This document shows, one piece after another, positions 38,968 through 48,718 of a stretch of 64,000 nt of DNA. The notes under the pieces were generated by a model. The model was not told where the DNA came from, did not search any database, and saw only the letters and a program-made list of their open reading frames with translations. The stretch comes from G047528285 sp047528285 (lineage in GTDB: Bacteria > Pseudomonadota > Gammaproteobacteria > Enterobacterales > Enterobacteriaceae). A program made the position numbers and the translations under genes. The first letter of the stretch is position 1. Each line of letters starts with the position of its first letter. The stretch lies in assembly GCA_047528285.1 (NCBI GenBank), contig CP180022.1, positions 186,001-250,000 on the forward strand, written 5' to 3'.

Positions 38968-41850
38968 AGCCGCCTTCTCCGATTAACTAAATAGTGAAAA
39001 AACTAGAGCCTCTGTGCAAACAGCGTAATTGAGTATCAGAAGTATAAATATTCATGCCTTCTTCTGCCGTTTAAATATCCATTCATTTACGCCAAAGCGT
39101 GTAATCGTAAAATTATATTAGCACCTCTCTGCATTATCTTATAAGAACGCGAATTACATTAAATCTAGCGATCAATGCAAGAAAAATTATTAATTATTAC
39201 ATAGAATTAACGCGGCATAAAATTAACACGATCAATAACAGAAACAGTAAATGAAATTAGTTTCATCATCAAACCTATAACTTTATCAACAATAGGGGTA
39301 TAACAAGACATTTATAACACAGAAAAAACTCTATAAAAACAAGAGATAGCAGGTGTAAGAAAGCAGCCTTATCGTCGATATTAGCCGATAATGGCAACGA
39401 AATAAAAACACATCACGCCGCTTTTTCACTTGAAATCCTGATGGTAAATTTGATTTATTTATAAACATGGATGATCTAAGACCGTCTAATGACATTTTAA
39501 TATATCACTTCTAACAAATAGGTATATTTTACTTATTACATGACTCAAAAAATCCAACAGAAAATCTTATAAATAGGCCATATATCAATCATAAATCTCA
39601 ATTATTTTTATAGTCTGATATCACTTTATCCAAAGTATGAGCTAAGAATTGATATTCTTATACGAATATAAACGTAAAACAGACAGAAAAGTAGTTTTTC
39701 TGCTGTGTAATCAAACATGGTTTATATGATTTACAAAGGATAATAATTTCATCATTTAAAATATTCTATCTAAAACTTACGTTGATGTAATTTTTAATTA
39801 CATTATATCACTTACTAAAGTATCCCCGTATACTAAAGTGCTATCTTCACATCAAAAAATTTTCTTAAAAATCGTTTTTATATTTCTAGTTAAACACTAT
39901 TAGATAGAAAAATTAAAATGAAACGTTTTAAATATTTTTGATAAATATAAAATTGAACATCTGATACAGATATGAAAATTATATCAAATTATACCCACTA
40001 TACTGAAATAATAACAAAAAAATAATATTTTTATATTACACAATAATAACATATCTCAATCAATAACATTATTTCTAAAGAAAATCACCCAATAAATAAT
40101 TTTATCACATGTTAATTTTTTTGATATCAAATATATTTTCCAATAACTGATCAGCAATCAACATATAACACAGAAGCATTTTTATCAATTTCTAAATTGA
40201 GTTCAAAAACGCTTTTAAAATCTTTGAAAGAAACATTAACCAAGTGTTTCACATAAGGGTACTCGTCATGGCTTCATATCTGTATACTGAAAAAATCAGC
40301 TACGGCATGCAAGAGAAATATACTTCCCTTACGCAACAATTGTTAACTCATCCAGCCAGATCCTCAAAAAAACTGCGTTGCTTGAGATCTATGTTATTAG
40401 TCAGATGGAAATGATTTCAAACTTTTCTTGACTATCTCGAAAAGATTTTGAAAAACAGTAGTTATTTAATCTAATGATCAGATAAATATTCTATATATTT
40501 AATAAATCCAAGACAAATGGAATTAAGCAACATGTTGAAAACAAATACAAACTATTATGTAAGCTCATTTATAAATTTACAAAGAAAAATATAAAATCAT
40601 CTATATCAATTTATCGCTTAACAATATCACTGACACACAAGGCTTTTCCGAATTTTTATTCGGCCAAAGAGCCAAAAAAAATCAAGAAATCCTGGTCATG
40701 CCAGCACTTAACGATACTCAACGTTACTGTGATGTAGCCTTCTTACTACTGAAGTGGAAAATAAAATCGTTGATACACACACCGTGTATTTATGTATAAT
40801 GCTTAAAATATAACCACGTGATTACAGACCTGAATCTTAGAGACAATGACGGTTCTGTAAATAAGGAAATTATTTACTACTAGCGATATTAGTAGTTAAA
40901 AATATTCAGCTTCCAATTAAAAACTCATCTAGGTAGTCATCTAAGACCACTTACCTATGACCCGTAAATATATAAAATCGAATGAATAACGAATTTAAAG
41001 AATTTAACAAATTAGTCGATAAAAGGGATTCCGAATAATATCTGGAACGCATAAATAATCTCTTTACCGAGATATATTAATTACTGAATTTGATTTTTTC
41101 AACAAAATCTATAAACACATTATTAAATACATGGCTTTCCATCTCTTAAGAAGATGAAAACCAGGATTTTTTCTTCAGAAGAATGTTCTAACATGCTTAA
41201 ACGATTTAATTTAATAAAAACATTAAAATGATAAATTTTTATTTCATATATTTATAATCAAATACCATTTGATTTTAAGAAATATTAATTTCAATTAATT
41301 ATTTTAATACAATTTAACATAATATTTACAAGATTATAAAGAAATCGTAAACGACAAGAGCACACTGTACTCATTTAAATAAAATCTGCTCATGTGTAGG
41401 AGTAAATAATCAATTCATTCATCTTTCTGAAATGTATTTTTGTATTTTTAAGAAAAAAACATACGGCTTGAGAAAGAACTATGGTTAATCTTCGTATATT
41501 AGACAGATTTTTTCTAAAAACACCATAGGATTTCAGTACGTAATGTTTTATTTAGAAACCCTTAAACATTGATAAATAAGGAAATTATATATCCACCGAT
41601 AGATATATTTAATTAAAAATCAATAATAATATCACTGTAAATACATCAATACCTATATATTAGGTACAATTTGGTTCTTGTTATTAAATAAATTCTTACT
41701 AAAATTTAACAAATAATAATAAAATTTACTATTTAATAGCGGCATATATACTATCATATATGAACGTCAATTATCACTCGTGCCTTTCATTTTAATGGAA
41801 CTGACTGCCGCTCTTCAATGATTACTTAAAGATTAAAATCCGTAATAATA
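38968..41850. other. decayed intergenic region between thrC and ubiG
   Basis: About 2.9 kb without an intact gene. Two plus-strand stretches are more protein-like than the rest: about 40247-40410 (MASYLYTEKISYGMQEKY and following) and about 40640-40770 (GFSEFLFGQRAKKNQEIL then DTQRYCDVAFLLLKWK). I could not assign either. The nrdAB genes that follow ubiG in many enterics were looked for on the minus strand and not recognised. No RNA gene or repeat array was seen. Confidence 0.55.
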
Positions 41851-42609
41851 TTACCCTTCAGAAAACTGACGCGTATGTAGCATATAATTCACATCTACAT
41901 TGGCGTTTAAATAAAACCGATCCTGCAGCAAATTATAATGCAAACCGATAATATGTTGCTCGCGCAGTGAAGTGGAATCTATCCAACTTAGCAGTTCAGC
42001 TGGTTTGATAAATTTATTGATATCGTGAGTACCCTTAGGCACCAGACGTAAAACATATTCAGCACCAATAATAGCCATCAACCAAGCTTTTGGATTACGG
42101 TTAAGAGTTGAAAAAAATGCTTCTCCACCCGGGTTCACAAGCCTCCCGCAGGAACGAACAATTGATGCCGGGTCTGGAACATGTTCTAACATTTCCATAC
42201 AAGTCACTACATCATAAGCTCCAGGATACAGCTCAGCATGTTCTTCAACCGTCCCCTGGAAATAATTTAAGGTTATCCCGTTCTCAAATGCATGCTGGCG
42301 CGCAACCGATAGCAGCTCGTCGCCCATATCTAACCCGGTCACTTTTGCTCCTTCCTGCACCATGCTTTCCGCCAAAATCCCCCCCCCACAACCAACATCC
42401 AGCACGTTTTTCCCAAATAGCCCGTCGGCGCGCTCAAGAATATAATCCAACCGCAGCGGATTGATACGGTGTAGTGCTTTGAATTCACCGTCAACATCCC
42501 ACCAAAGGGTAGCAAGAGCGTCAAATTTTTCTATTTCGCCCGGATCAATGTTCTCTTGACTGAAGGTTATTACACTATGGTGTTTTTTATTACTCAATAA
42601 GTGAGGCAT
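41851..42609 (-). CDS. ubiG: ubiquinone biosynthesis O-methyltransferase UbiG
   Basis: S-adenosylmethionine-dependent enzyme that performs both O-methylations in ubiquinone synthesis. The product is 252 residues, about 12 longer than E. coli UbiG because of a longer N-terminus (MPHLLSNKKHHSVITFSQ). Class I methyltransferase motifs are clear: VLDVGCGGGILAESMV (motif I), VTGLDMG, YDVVTCMEMLEHVPDP, and LVNPGGEAFFSTLNRNPKAW. WWDVDGEFKALHRINPLRL and the terminal VDVNYMLHT match the family. It is divergent from gyrA across 273 bases, the conserved enteric arrangement. Retention suggests a quinone-dependent respiratory chain. Confidence 0.97.
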   Translation of the reverse strand: MPHLLSNKKHHSVITFSQENIDPGEIEKFDALATLWWDVDGEFKALHRINPLRLDYILERADGLFGKNVLDVGCGGGILAESMVQEGAKVTGLDMGDELLSVARQHAFENGITLNYFQGTVEEHAELYPGAYDVVTCMEMLEHVPDPASIVRSCGRLVNPGGEAFFSTLNRNPKAWLMAIIGAEYVLRLVPKGTHDINKFIKPAELLSWIDSTSLREQHIIGLHYNLLQDRFYLNANVDVNYMLHTRQFSEG

Positions 42610-42818
42610 CCGCGTAAGTCCACCATAAAAGTTATTGTTGTTATATTTATAGGATAAGTATACGCATAATCAGGCTGCTCTGGCAGAGCAGCAACTTACA
42701 AAACATCAAATTTCCTGGTTTGTCTAAATGCGTATGTGCCGACAGGTGCCACCTTATTGGTATATAGATATATCCCATATATCTTTCAACGCAAATCGTG
42801 CGCTTTAAAAGAAAAAGA

Positions 42819-42827
42819 TGGTATACT
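42819..42827 (+). promoter_or_regulatory. candidate extended -10 promoter of gyrA
   Basis: TGGTATACT is an extended -10 element about 55 bases before the gyrA ATG, with no good -35 at the expected distance. Weak or absent -35 elements are common at gyrase promoters that respond to supercoiling. A conserved-looking AGGGATAACAGCT precedes the start codon, close to E. coli GAGGGATAGCGGT. Confidence 0.5.
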
Positions 42828-42882
42828 TTTGATATTTTTTAATCCTAGTAGAAGCATAATTTAGCATAGGGATAACAGCTAT

Positions 42883-45444
42883 ATGAACGATCTCGCAAAA
42901 GAAATTATACTGGTCAATATCGAAGAAGAACTGAAACGTTCCTATTTAGATTACGCCATGTCTGTCATTGTAGGACGTGCGTTGCCAGATGTGCGGGATG
43001 GACTTAAACCTGTGCACCGTCGCGTCCTATTCGCGATGAACGTGCTTGGTAATGCCTGGGATAAACCTTATAAAAAATCGGCGAGAGTCGTCGGTGACGT
43101 TATCGGTAAATATCATCCTCACGGAGATACCGCCGTCTACGACACAATTGTTCGTATGGCGCAGTCTTTCTCGCTGCGTTACATGCTGATAGATGGACAG
43201 GGTAATTTCGGCTCCATCGACGGAGATTCCGCCGCAGCCATGCGTTATACTGAAGTACGCATGAAAAAAATCGCCCACGAATTGTTAGAAGATCTAGAGA
43301 AAGAAACCGTCGATTTCGTGCCAAACTATGACGGCACTGAATATCTCCCCGATGTTATGCCCACTAGAATTCCTAACCTTCTAATTAACGGATCTTCCGG
43401 GATAGCCGTAGGGATGGCTACGAATATTCCGCCCCATAACCTCGCTGAAGTCATTAACGGCTGTTTGGCCTATATTAATGATGAGAACATCACAGTTAAA
43501 GAGTTGATGAAACATATCCCTGGACCCGATTTCCCTACAGCTGGCATCGTCACTGGACGGCACGGCATTGAAGATGCTTACCGCACCGGACGCGGAAAAA
43601 TTCACATCCGCGCACGTGCCGAAATAGAAACAGACAGCAAAACCGGTCGGGACACCATCATCGTACATGAAATTCCTTATCAGGTAAATAAAGCCCGTCT
43701 AATTGAAAAAATTGCCGAGTTAGTAAAAGAAAAGCGCGTTGAAGGAATCAGCGGCCTACGAGATGAATCCGACAAAGATGGTATGCGAATCGTCATTGAA
43801 ATTAAACGTGACGCAGTAGGAGAGGTGGTACTCAATAATCTCTACTCCCTAACCCAACTACAGATATCATTCGGTATTAATATGGTGGCGCTTTATCAGG
43901 GACAACCAAAAATTCTTCCGCTGAAAGATATTTTATCTGCTTTTATACGCCACCGTCGTGAAGTGGTCAGCCGCCGCACAAGTTTTGAACTGCGCAAAGC
44001 CCGCGATCGCGCTCATATTCTAGAAGCCCTAGCTGTAGCATTGGCGAACATCACCCCTATTATTGAACTGATCCGCCTGGCGCCTTCTCCGACAGAAGCA
44101 AAGAAATCTATAACAGCGAATTCATGGACGCTAGGTAGCAACGTCGCCGCTATGTTAGAACGTAGCAGCGATAAAAAAACAGTTCGGCCAGAATGGTTAG
44201 ATCAACAGTACGGTATTCACGGAGATCAATATTACCTAACCGAACAGCAAGCACAGGCAATTTTAGATTTACGTCTACAAAAACTAACCGGACTAGAAAA
44301 CGAAAAACTTCTTGATGAATACAAGGAGCTTTTGAATCAAATAGTCGAACTGATCCGCATTCTTCAAAACCCTGATCGCTTGATGGAAGTAATCCGCGAA
44401 GAGTTGCACTTCATCAAAGAACAGTATAGTGATCTGCGCCGGACCGAGATCACCGTCATTCCACCGGATATCAACATCGAAGATCTCATTAACCAAGAAA
44501 ATGTGGTGGTTACCTTGTCCCATCAAGGCTATGTCAAGTATCAACCACTTACGGTGTATGAAGCGCAGCGGCGCGGTGGTAAAGGCAAATCAGCAGCCAG
44601 CATTAAGGAGGAAGATTTTATTGACCGCCTGCTGGTAGCTAACACCCACGATACAATGTTACTTTTTTCCAACCGTGGAAGAATGTACTGGATGAAGGTC
44701 TACCAACTTCCTGAAGCAGGCCGTGGTGCTCGTGGCAGGCCGATAGTTAATCTACTTCCGCTGGAATCAAATGAACGCATAACAGCAATATTACCGGTGC
44801 GTAAATATGATGAAAAAGGATGCCATGTTTTTATGGCATCTGCCAGCGGCACAGTAAAAAAAACCTCTCTCATAGAATTTAGCCGCCCGCGAATCGCCGG
44901 TATTATTGCTGTTCATCTTAACGACGGCGATGAGCTAATTGGAGTGGATCTGGCCGACGGTAGCAAAGAGGTGATGTTGTTTTCTGCTTACGGAAAAGTG
45001 GTGCGATTCCCGGAAAATCAGGTCCGCAGCGTAGGACGAACTGCGACCGGCGTTCGTGGTATAAATCTTGCTAAAGGTGATCGCGTGGTATCACTCATAT
45101 TACCACGCAGCAAGGGAGAGATATTGACAATCACACAGCACGGCTACGGCAAACGTACCTCCCAAGCGGAGTATCCAACTAAATCCCGCGCTACCCAGGG
45201 GGTGATCTCCATTAAGGTAAGTGAACGCAACGGCTCAGTAGTTGGAGCAGTGCAAGTAGATGAGTGTGATCAGATTATGATGATCACAGATTCTGGCACA
45301 CTAATACGTACACGGGTATCCGAAGTCAGTATCTTGGGCCGGAATACCCAGGGAGTGACACTTATTCGCACTGCTCAGAATGAGCACGTAGTTGGAATGC
45401 AGCGCGTCGCCGAATCTGTGGACAATCGAGATTTTGATTCATAG
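42883..45444 (+). CDS. gyrA: DNA gyrase subunit A
   Basis: DNA cleavage/religation subunit of gyrase, partner of GyrB in this window. It has 853 residues against 875 in E. coli. The N-terminal breakage-reunion domain has AMSVIVGRALPDVRDGLKP and AAMRYTEVRM with the catalytic Tyr122. The quinolone-resistance region reads HPHGDTAVYDTIVRMAQ, so residue 83 is Thr where E. coli has Ser, and residue 87 is Asp. The C-terminal beta-pinwheel includes the GyrA box QRRGGKG, needed for wrapping. The protein ends VAESVDNRDFDS and lacks most of the acidic tail of E. coli GyrA (the DDEIAPEVDVDDEPEEE segment). It is divergent from ubiG. Confidence 0.98.
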   Translation: MNDLAKEIILVNIEEELKRSYLDYAMSVIVGRALPDVRDGLKPVHRRVLFAMNVLGNAWDKPYKKSARVVGDVIGKYHPHGDTAVYDTIVRMAQSFSLRYMLIDGQGNFGSIDGDSAAAMRYTEVRMKKIAHELLEDLEKETVDFVPNYDGTEYLPDVMPTRIPNLLINGSSGIAVGMATNIPPHNLAEVINGCLAYINDENITVKELMKHIPGPDFPTAGIVTGRHGIEDAYRTGRGKIHIRARAEIETDSKTGRDTIIVHEIPYQVNKARLIEKIAELVKEKRVEGISGLRDESDKDGMRIVIEIKRDAVGEVVLNNLYSLTQLQISFGINMVALYQGQPKILPLKDILSAFIRHRREVVSRRTSFELRKARDRAHILEALAVALANITPIIELIRLAPSPTEAKKSITANSWTLGSNVAAMLERSSDKKTVRPEWLDQQYGIHGDQYYLTEQQAQAILDLRLQKLTGLENEKLLDEYKELLNQIVELIRILQNPDRLMEVIREELHFIKEQYSDLRRTEITVIPPDINIEDLINQENVVVTLSHQGYVKYQPLTVYEAQRRGGKGKSAASIKEEDFIDRLLVANTHDTMLLFSNRGRMYWMKVYQLPEAGRGARGRPIVNLLPLESNERITAILPVRKYDEKGCHVFMASASGTVKKTSLIEFSRPRIAGIIAVHLNDGDELIGVDLADGSKEVMLFSAYGKVVRFPENQVRSVGRTATGVRGINLAKGDRVVSLILPRSKGEILTITQHGYGKRTSQAEYPTKSRATQGVISIKVSERNGSVVGAVQVDECDQIMMITDSGTLIRTRVSEVSILGRNTQGVTLIRTAQNEHVVGMQRVAESVDNRDFDS

Positions 45445-45483
45445 AAAAAAACCTCCGAAAGGCAGAGAAATAAGGGAAATGAC

Positions 45484-45525
45484 ATCTTCATCGATACTAA
45501 GGGCTATTAAAGTATCGCTGAAGAT
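45484..45525. repeat. 15-bp inverted repeat 40 bases after gyrA
   Basis: ATCTTCATCGATACT (45484-45498) and AGTATCGCTGAAGAT (45511-45525) pair with one mismatch around a 12-base loop. It begins 40 bases after the gyrA stop and could form the 3' end of the gyrA mRNA, but no T-run follows, so intrinsic termination is uncertain. Confidence 0.6.
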
Positions 45526-46651
45526 CTTGAGCGTTACATAAAAATAAAGCTCTCACACCACATCGCAATCGATATGACAACTGCATCTGTTTATTTAGAT
45601 ACTACTAATTAAAAGATTTTACTAGATGTCGGATCATGATTAAAAATTTTTAATTATATTAAAACTCTATCTCTAATGATAGAGATAGATAAATGTGCTA
45701 TTATCCTTTTTTATTTTTTATAAATAGCCTTCTTCCTCCCACCATTGCAACATTTTTCTGCGATAGAAAAATATAACTATCTAGAAAAAATATCGCAAAA
45801 CTATATCCAGAATTCCACAGGTTAAGCAATAGTTTTACTCATCCATAGCAGAAAATTGGCTGAACGTTAACCTAATAAATATAGCATATGATTATTATGC
45901 TAGCGACAATAATCTCGATTTAAAGTAACTTGTCCATGCTATAGAGCGAGTTATTATATAAATAGAGATTGCGCTCAATAAAACCACACTTTTATACATC
46001 AGCAATCAATACGCTTATCTATTTTCAGATATTTTATATCAGAAAACCCTGCACTAAATCGATTATAGCATGCAATATCATCAAGAGTATTGGTGGTAGA
46101 ATATCTCATAAAGATCATTTCTATCTACAGATACCAATAAAAGAAATATAGAAATATTATCGCTATCTGAGTCAATTTTTCTAGATATAGTTCGATATAA
46201 AAATTAAAATTTATATTTTACTTGAGTTAAACGATACGATCGTGTCATCAATTGTAAATTTTTATAATGACAGAACTCTTCTGGATTATGATTAAAAGAT
46301 CGGATGTAGCGTAATGGCTAGAAAACTGCAGGTAAAGCAATCATGAATGACAAAAGAATACGAATACTGGATATTGAGAGAAATCTTTTAGATTTCGAAA
46401 AATTCATCCTTTCATTATGGAATAATTCTATTCAAACTCTAGCGTACTAAAGAAGTTTGATTTCTGTGATTGATAAGATCTTTTATCGCTATAACTATAT
46501 TTGAAATATCCGTCAATATAATGAATGGATTATGATAGATATCATAAAATAATAGTGATATTTTAATAATATCGATAAATTCTTATGCTGACATACTCGT
46601 AATTTGCGTTAGAATTACAGCCAGATATTTTATTTAGACTCAAGAACAATC

Positions 46652-46678
46652 CCCGTCTATAGCAACGCTATAGACGGG
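46652..46678. repeat. perfect 12-bp GC-containing hairpin
   Basis: CCCGTCTATAGC (46652-46663) and GCTATAGACGGG (46667-46678) are exact reverse complements with a 3-base loop. Neither strand has a T-run after the stem. It stands in decayed AT-rich DNA with no gene on either side within 500 bases, so its role is unknown. Confidence 0.75.
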
Positions 46679-47257
46679 AAACAAGTAATTTCATCAGCAT
46701 CTCTTCTTCAAAAGAAGAAGTACTCAAAGATTTGATCTGTAAGGTTGTATGAAAAATTAGAAAAATAAAACAGTACAATTAATCTCTTATTGCACTGAAA
46801 GGATACCGCTACGATGTCCTTTTTATTATGATAAATCATAAATCTTTGTTATATCGTTCAAGGCATCATACATATTTTTATTAACTTCATAAAGAACCAT
46901 TTCCACTTACGCATAAAAGCAATTCGAATTTATCATAACACCAGGGAAAACATATTTCTTCAGAAATATGTGAACATCCTTTTTAAGTTGTGTTGGGAAA
47001 AATAAAAAAACCCAAACACATCGGCTATCATCATACCCTCGTATTCCACTAAGTTCATTTTATCTTCTGATGAGTCTACCTCTTAGAAATTAAACAGTCT
47101 TCGTGTACGCCTCTGCTCAAAAGTAACACTTGCGCAACAAGATATTTACAGGACAAAGATTATCCTGCAAAAGTTTAAAAATATCCCAAACCCTTTCACG
47201 TTGTTTGTTATCAATCAAAAATGCATTACCGCCGATATCATCGTTACCTTATAAAAA

Positions 47258-48718
47258 TTACAACAATGGACTGAAAAAGTAAAACAGCCGCTCAACAATA
47301 CGCTGCCAATACGGACGCTTAGACCAAACAATCGCCTTGATAATTCGCGAATGGGCAATATAGTTTTCCTGTACCCGAGCTAAATTGCTACCGAAATCAT
47401 CACCATCAATAATCAGTGTTATTTCAAAATTCAACCATAGACTACGCATATCCAAATTAACAGTTCCAAGTAGACTCAACTGACCATCTACCAAAACGCT
47501 CTTAGTATGCAGTAAACCTCCCTCAAACTGATGTATCAACACGCCCGCTTCCAGCAGCTCCGAGAAAAAGGCCCGACTAGCCCAATCTACCAACATCGAA
47601 TCGTTATGGAGCGGAACAATAATATGTACTTGCACACCTCGTTGCGCTGCGGTACAAATAGCATGGAGCAAATCATCGCTCGGGACAAAATAAGGCGTCG
47701 TCATAACCAATTGTTTTCGCGCCGCATAGATAGAAGTGAGCAAAACCTGATGAATAACACCTTCAGGAAAACCTGGACCGGAAGCGATCACTTGAATGGT
47801 ATGTCCTGAAGCCGGCTTAATTGATATTGAATTTATATCAGGCAGCGGTGGCAAGACACGTTCACCAGTTTCTATTTCCCAATCGCAGGAAAAAATAATG
47901 CCCATGGCGTAAACCACCGGACCATCCATACGCACCATGATATCAATCCACTGGCCCACCCCAGCATCTTGTTTAAAAAATCGTGGATCCACCATGTTCA
48001 TGCTACCGGTGTAAGCAATATCATTGTCAATGATGACCATTTTACGATGCTGGCGTAAATCCATACGTCGCAGAAATGCACGAAAAACACTTACATGTAG
48101 TGCTTCTACTACATGTACGCCAGCAGCATGCATATGGGTGGGATAAGAACTACGAAAAAAATCTACACCACCAGCCGAATCAAGCATTAAACGGCAGCGT
48201 ACACCACGTCGTGCTGCAGCCATTAACGCCTCCGCTACCTGATCCACTAGACCACCCACCTGCCAAATATAGAATACTATTTCAATATTATTTTGCGCCA
48301 ACCCGATATCATGTATCAGTACACGTAACGCATCATTGCTTCTGGCCAACAATTGTATCTGATTACCCTTTAGGCCACCCATGCCCTGACGATGCTCACA
48401 TAGTTGGAACAATGGACGAGCCACTTCGCTATTTTCACTAGAAAAAATAGACTTGCATCCTTTTATTTCTTCAATCCATTTGGCAGTCGAAGGCCAAAGC
48501 GCTTTGCTACGTTCGGCGCGGCGCTTACCGAGGTTAAGTTCTCCGAATAATAAATAGGTAATTATCCCAACTAAAGGGATAATATAAATTATTAATAGCC
48601 AAGCCATGGCGGAAGGAACCGCACGACGTTTCATCATCACCCGCAACGTAACGCCTGCAATTAAAAACCAATAGCCGAATAGTAATAGCCAGTTGATGAC
48701 AATATAAAGCTTTATCAT
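47258..48718 (-). CDS. clsA: cardiolipin synthase A
   Basis: Inner-membrane phospholipase D-family enzyme that condenses two phosphatidylglycerols to cardiolipin plus glycerol. From the ATG at 48718 (MIKLYIVINWLLLFGYWFL) it has 486 residues, the same as E. coli ClsA; an upstream in-frame TTG would add 8 non-homologous residues. Two N-terminal membrane helices lie around 5-25 and 38-60. Both catalytic HKD motifs are intact: HRKMVIIDNDIAYTGS (around 224) and HTKSVLVDGQLSLLGT (around 404). The C-terminus WQRIVERLFYFFSPLL matches the family. It has no preserved neighbours. Its retention suggests a cardiolipin-containing membrane still made by the symbiont. Confidence 0.97.
   Translation of the reverse strand: MIKLYIVINWLLLFGYWFLIAGVTLRVMMKRRAVPSAMAWLLIIYIIPLVGIITYLLFGELNLGKRRAERSKALWPSTAKWIEEIKGCKSIFSSENSEVARPLFQLCEHRQGMGGLKGNQIQLLARSNDALRVLIHDIGLAQNNIEIVFYIWQVGGLVDQVAEALMAAARRGVRCRLMLDSAGGVDFFRSSYPTHMHAAGVHVVEALHVSVFRAFLRRMDLRQHRKMVIIDNDIAYTGSMNMVDPRFFKQDAGVGQWIDIMVRMDGPVVYAMGIIFSCDWEIETGERVLPPLPDINSISIKPASGHTIQVIASGPGFPEGVIHQVLLTSIYAARKQLVMTTPYFVPSDDLLHAICTAAQRGVQVHIIVPLHNDSMLVDWASRAFFSELLEAGVLIHQFEGGLLHTKSVLVDGQLSLLGTVNLDMRSLWLNFEITLIIDGDDFGSNLARVQENYIAHSRIIKAIVWSKRPYWQRIVERLFYFFSPLL

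Larger units (their letters stand above)
45445..47257. other. decayed intergenic region between gyrA and clsA
   Basis: About 1.8 kb with no intact gene. It holds an imperfect hairpin right after gyrA and a perfect hairpin near 46652, both listed. A plus-strand open stretch at 45969-46151 contains SIIACNIIKSIGGRIS, which loosely resembles the end of a histidine-kinase ATPase domain (AICEKLINMMDGDIS in RcsC), and rcsC follows gyrA in some enterics; this is only a weak suggestion. No RNA gene was recognised. Confidence 0.5.

Noticed and set aside
46290..46370. tRNA-like D-arm sequence (AGCGTAATGGCTA)
   Set aside because: No anticodon stem, T-arm or acceptor stem could be paired around it. No tRNA was convincingly found anywhere in the window.
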